A stretch of DNA of 6,122 nucleotides from Deltaproteobacteria bacterium (lineage in GTDB: Bacteria > Desulfobacterota > SM23-61): assembly GCA_016234425.1 (NCBI GenBank), contig JACRCA010000039.1:1-6122 (forward strand). Reading direction: 5' to 3'. The position numbers were made by a program, and so were the translations under genes. The notes below the pieces were generated by a model. That model saw nothing but the letters and a program-made list of their open reading frames with translations, had not been told where the DNA came from and did not search any database. Of this stretch, positions 5,170 to 6,122 are shown piece by piece. The number at the start of each line of letters is the position of its first letter. The first letter of the stretch is position 1.

Positions 5170-6122
5170 ATGAATCAGGGAAAGAGGAAAGCAATCATTG
5201 CGGCCCTTTCATGGAATCAGGATCAAGTAAAGCTGATAGAAAATATTGGAGTAACCGTCAAGGTCATTCCCGACCGAGTGGACGCCCTATTCCATGAAGA
5301 AGTAAGGAATGCTGAAGCACTCATCGTAGGCTTACCTCCGATCAGCCGTCAAACGATGGAAAATGCCCCCAACCTGATGATCATTGCTTGCCAAGGCGTG
5401 GGCTTCAGTCATGTGGATCTGGAGGCGGCCAACCAGATGGGAATTCTGGTGACCAATACTCCGGGCGTCAATTCCGATACGATGGCCGAGTATACGCTTG
5501 GTCTTATTCTGGCCATCGTTCGCCGGATCCCCCACGGATGGGTGGAGATGGTAAAAGGCGGATGGGACAGATCCAAATACGTCGGAACGGAGCTTAGGGG
5601 AAAAACATTGTCGATCCTCGGCTTTGGGCAGATCGGAAGAAGGGTGAGTAAGATGGGGGCTGCTCTGGGCATGAAAGTTTTGGCCTGGAGCCGGACGATC
5701 TCTGAAAAGGATTTCATGGATGCCGGAGCGCAGCCCGTTTCCAAAGATCAAGCCATCTCCCAGGCGGACATCCTGAGTCTGCACTTGACGCTCAACAAGG
5801 AGACTCAGAACATTATCGGCAGCCCTGAGCTGGCCATGATGAAGCCCACCGCCTTCCTGATCAACACGGCCAGGGGAGGCTTAGTAGATCAAGAAGCCTT
5901 GCTCAAGGCCCTGGACAACGGTGTGCTCGCCGGCGCGGCGATCGATGTTTTTGAACAAGAACCTCCCACCGATCGCCGTCTGATCGAACATCCCAGGGTT
6001 TTAGCCACTCCTCATTTGGGCGCGCTAACCGAAGAGGCGAGATACCGGATGTGTATCGCAGCTGCCGAACAGGTCGTCCACGCCCTGAGAGGGGAGAAAC
6101 CACCCTATACTGTCAACAACCC
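5170..6122 (+). CDS. D-isomer-specific 2-hydroxyacid dehydrogenase (3' end outside window)
   Basis: The 317 complete residues visible match the D-2-hydroxyacid dehydrogenase family (phosphoglycerate, glyoxylate, hydroxypyruvate and D-lactate dehydrogenases), cytoplasmic enzymes that interconvert 2-keto and D-2-hydroxy acids. The N-terminal part of the substrate domain (1-110) contains CQGVGFSHVD (74-83). The nucleotide domain has GFGQIG (151-156). The catalytic triad is present: Arg in NTARGG (R235), Glu in FEQEPP (E264) and His in TPHLGA (H282). After the second strand the sequence is WSRT (173-176), with Ser-Arg where NAD enzymes carry Asp, suggesting NADP(H) preference. The VNN at the right edge resembles the C-terminal ending of the family, so few residues are probably missing. 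It diverges from tctBA, which suggests a link to the imported acid. The exact substrate is unknown. Confidence 0.93.
   Translation, partial: MNQGKRKAIIAALSWNQDQVKLIENIGVTVKVIPDRVDALFHEEVRNAEALIVGLPPISRQTMENAPNLMIIACQGVGFSHVDLEAANQMGILVTNTPGVNSDTMAEYTLGLILAIVRRIPHGWVEMVKGGWDRSKYVGTELRGKTLSILGFGQIGRRVSKMGAALGMKVLAWSRTISEKDFMDAGAQPVSKDQAISQADILSLHLTLNKETQNIIGSPELAMMKPTAFLINTARGGLVDQEALLKALDNGVLAGAAIDVFEQEPPTDRRLIEHPRVLATPHLGALTEEARYRMCIAAAEQVVHALRGEKPPYTVNN

Noticed and set aside
5332..5784. 150-codon minus-strand open frame opposite the D-2-hydroxyacid dehydrogenase
   Set aside because: It lies wholly antisense to a gene with full family motifs and has no recognisable domain, so it is a shadow frame.

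Overview
The window looks like part of a Gram-negative-type bacterial chromosome of intermediate GC content, possibly of the Desulfobacterota (deltaproteobacterial) kind. That placement is a low-confidence impression from overall sequence style, the tripartite tricarboxylate transporter and the small palindromic and transposon-like repeats. No rRNA, tRNA or marker gene confirms it. Five protein-coding genes are supported: four on the minus strand and one diverging on the plus strand and running off the right edge.

Layout, right to left. A partial D-2-hydroxyacid dehydrogenase gene (5170 to the right edge, plus strand) diverges from a transporter unit, tctB (4955-4491) and tctA (4489-2990), on the minus strand. 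The roughly 215-bp divergent region carries a strong sigma-70-type promoter for tctBA, and its -35 box overlaps a likely -35 box for the dehydrogenase. tctB and tctA are one base apart. No gene for the periplasmic solute-binding protein (TctC) is present here. Downstream of tctA is a gene-free stretch of about 845 bp with an orderly plan on the minus strand: a stem-loop with a T-run that should end the tctBA transcript (2716-2747), a new promoter (2520-2548), a MITE-like element of about 310 bp with long imperfect terminal inverted repeats flanked by TA (2163-2473), and then a Gfo/Idh/MocA-family oxidoreductase gene (2144-1089). A 120-bp spacer holding an 18-bp near-perfect inverted repeat leads to a 3-hydroxyisobutyrate dehydrogenase-family gene (968-42). 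Good ribosome-binding sites at the extreme left edge suggest that another gene of the same unit starts just outside.

Together the genes look like a small carboxylic-acid utilisation locus. A TctAB-type permease would import a carboxylate or hydroxy-acid. Three unrelated NAD(P)-dependent oxidoreductases (D-2-hydroxyacid dehydrogenase, Gfo/Idh/MocA, beta-hydroxyacid dehydrogenase) could interconvert hydroxy, keto and semialdehyde forms. The substrate cannot be read from the sequence. The most notable non-coding finding is the MITE-like element, which sits between a good promoter and the ribosome-binding site of the Gfo/Idh gene, so it would be transcribed as a large hairpin in that gene's leader.
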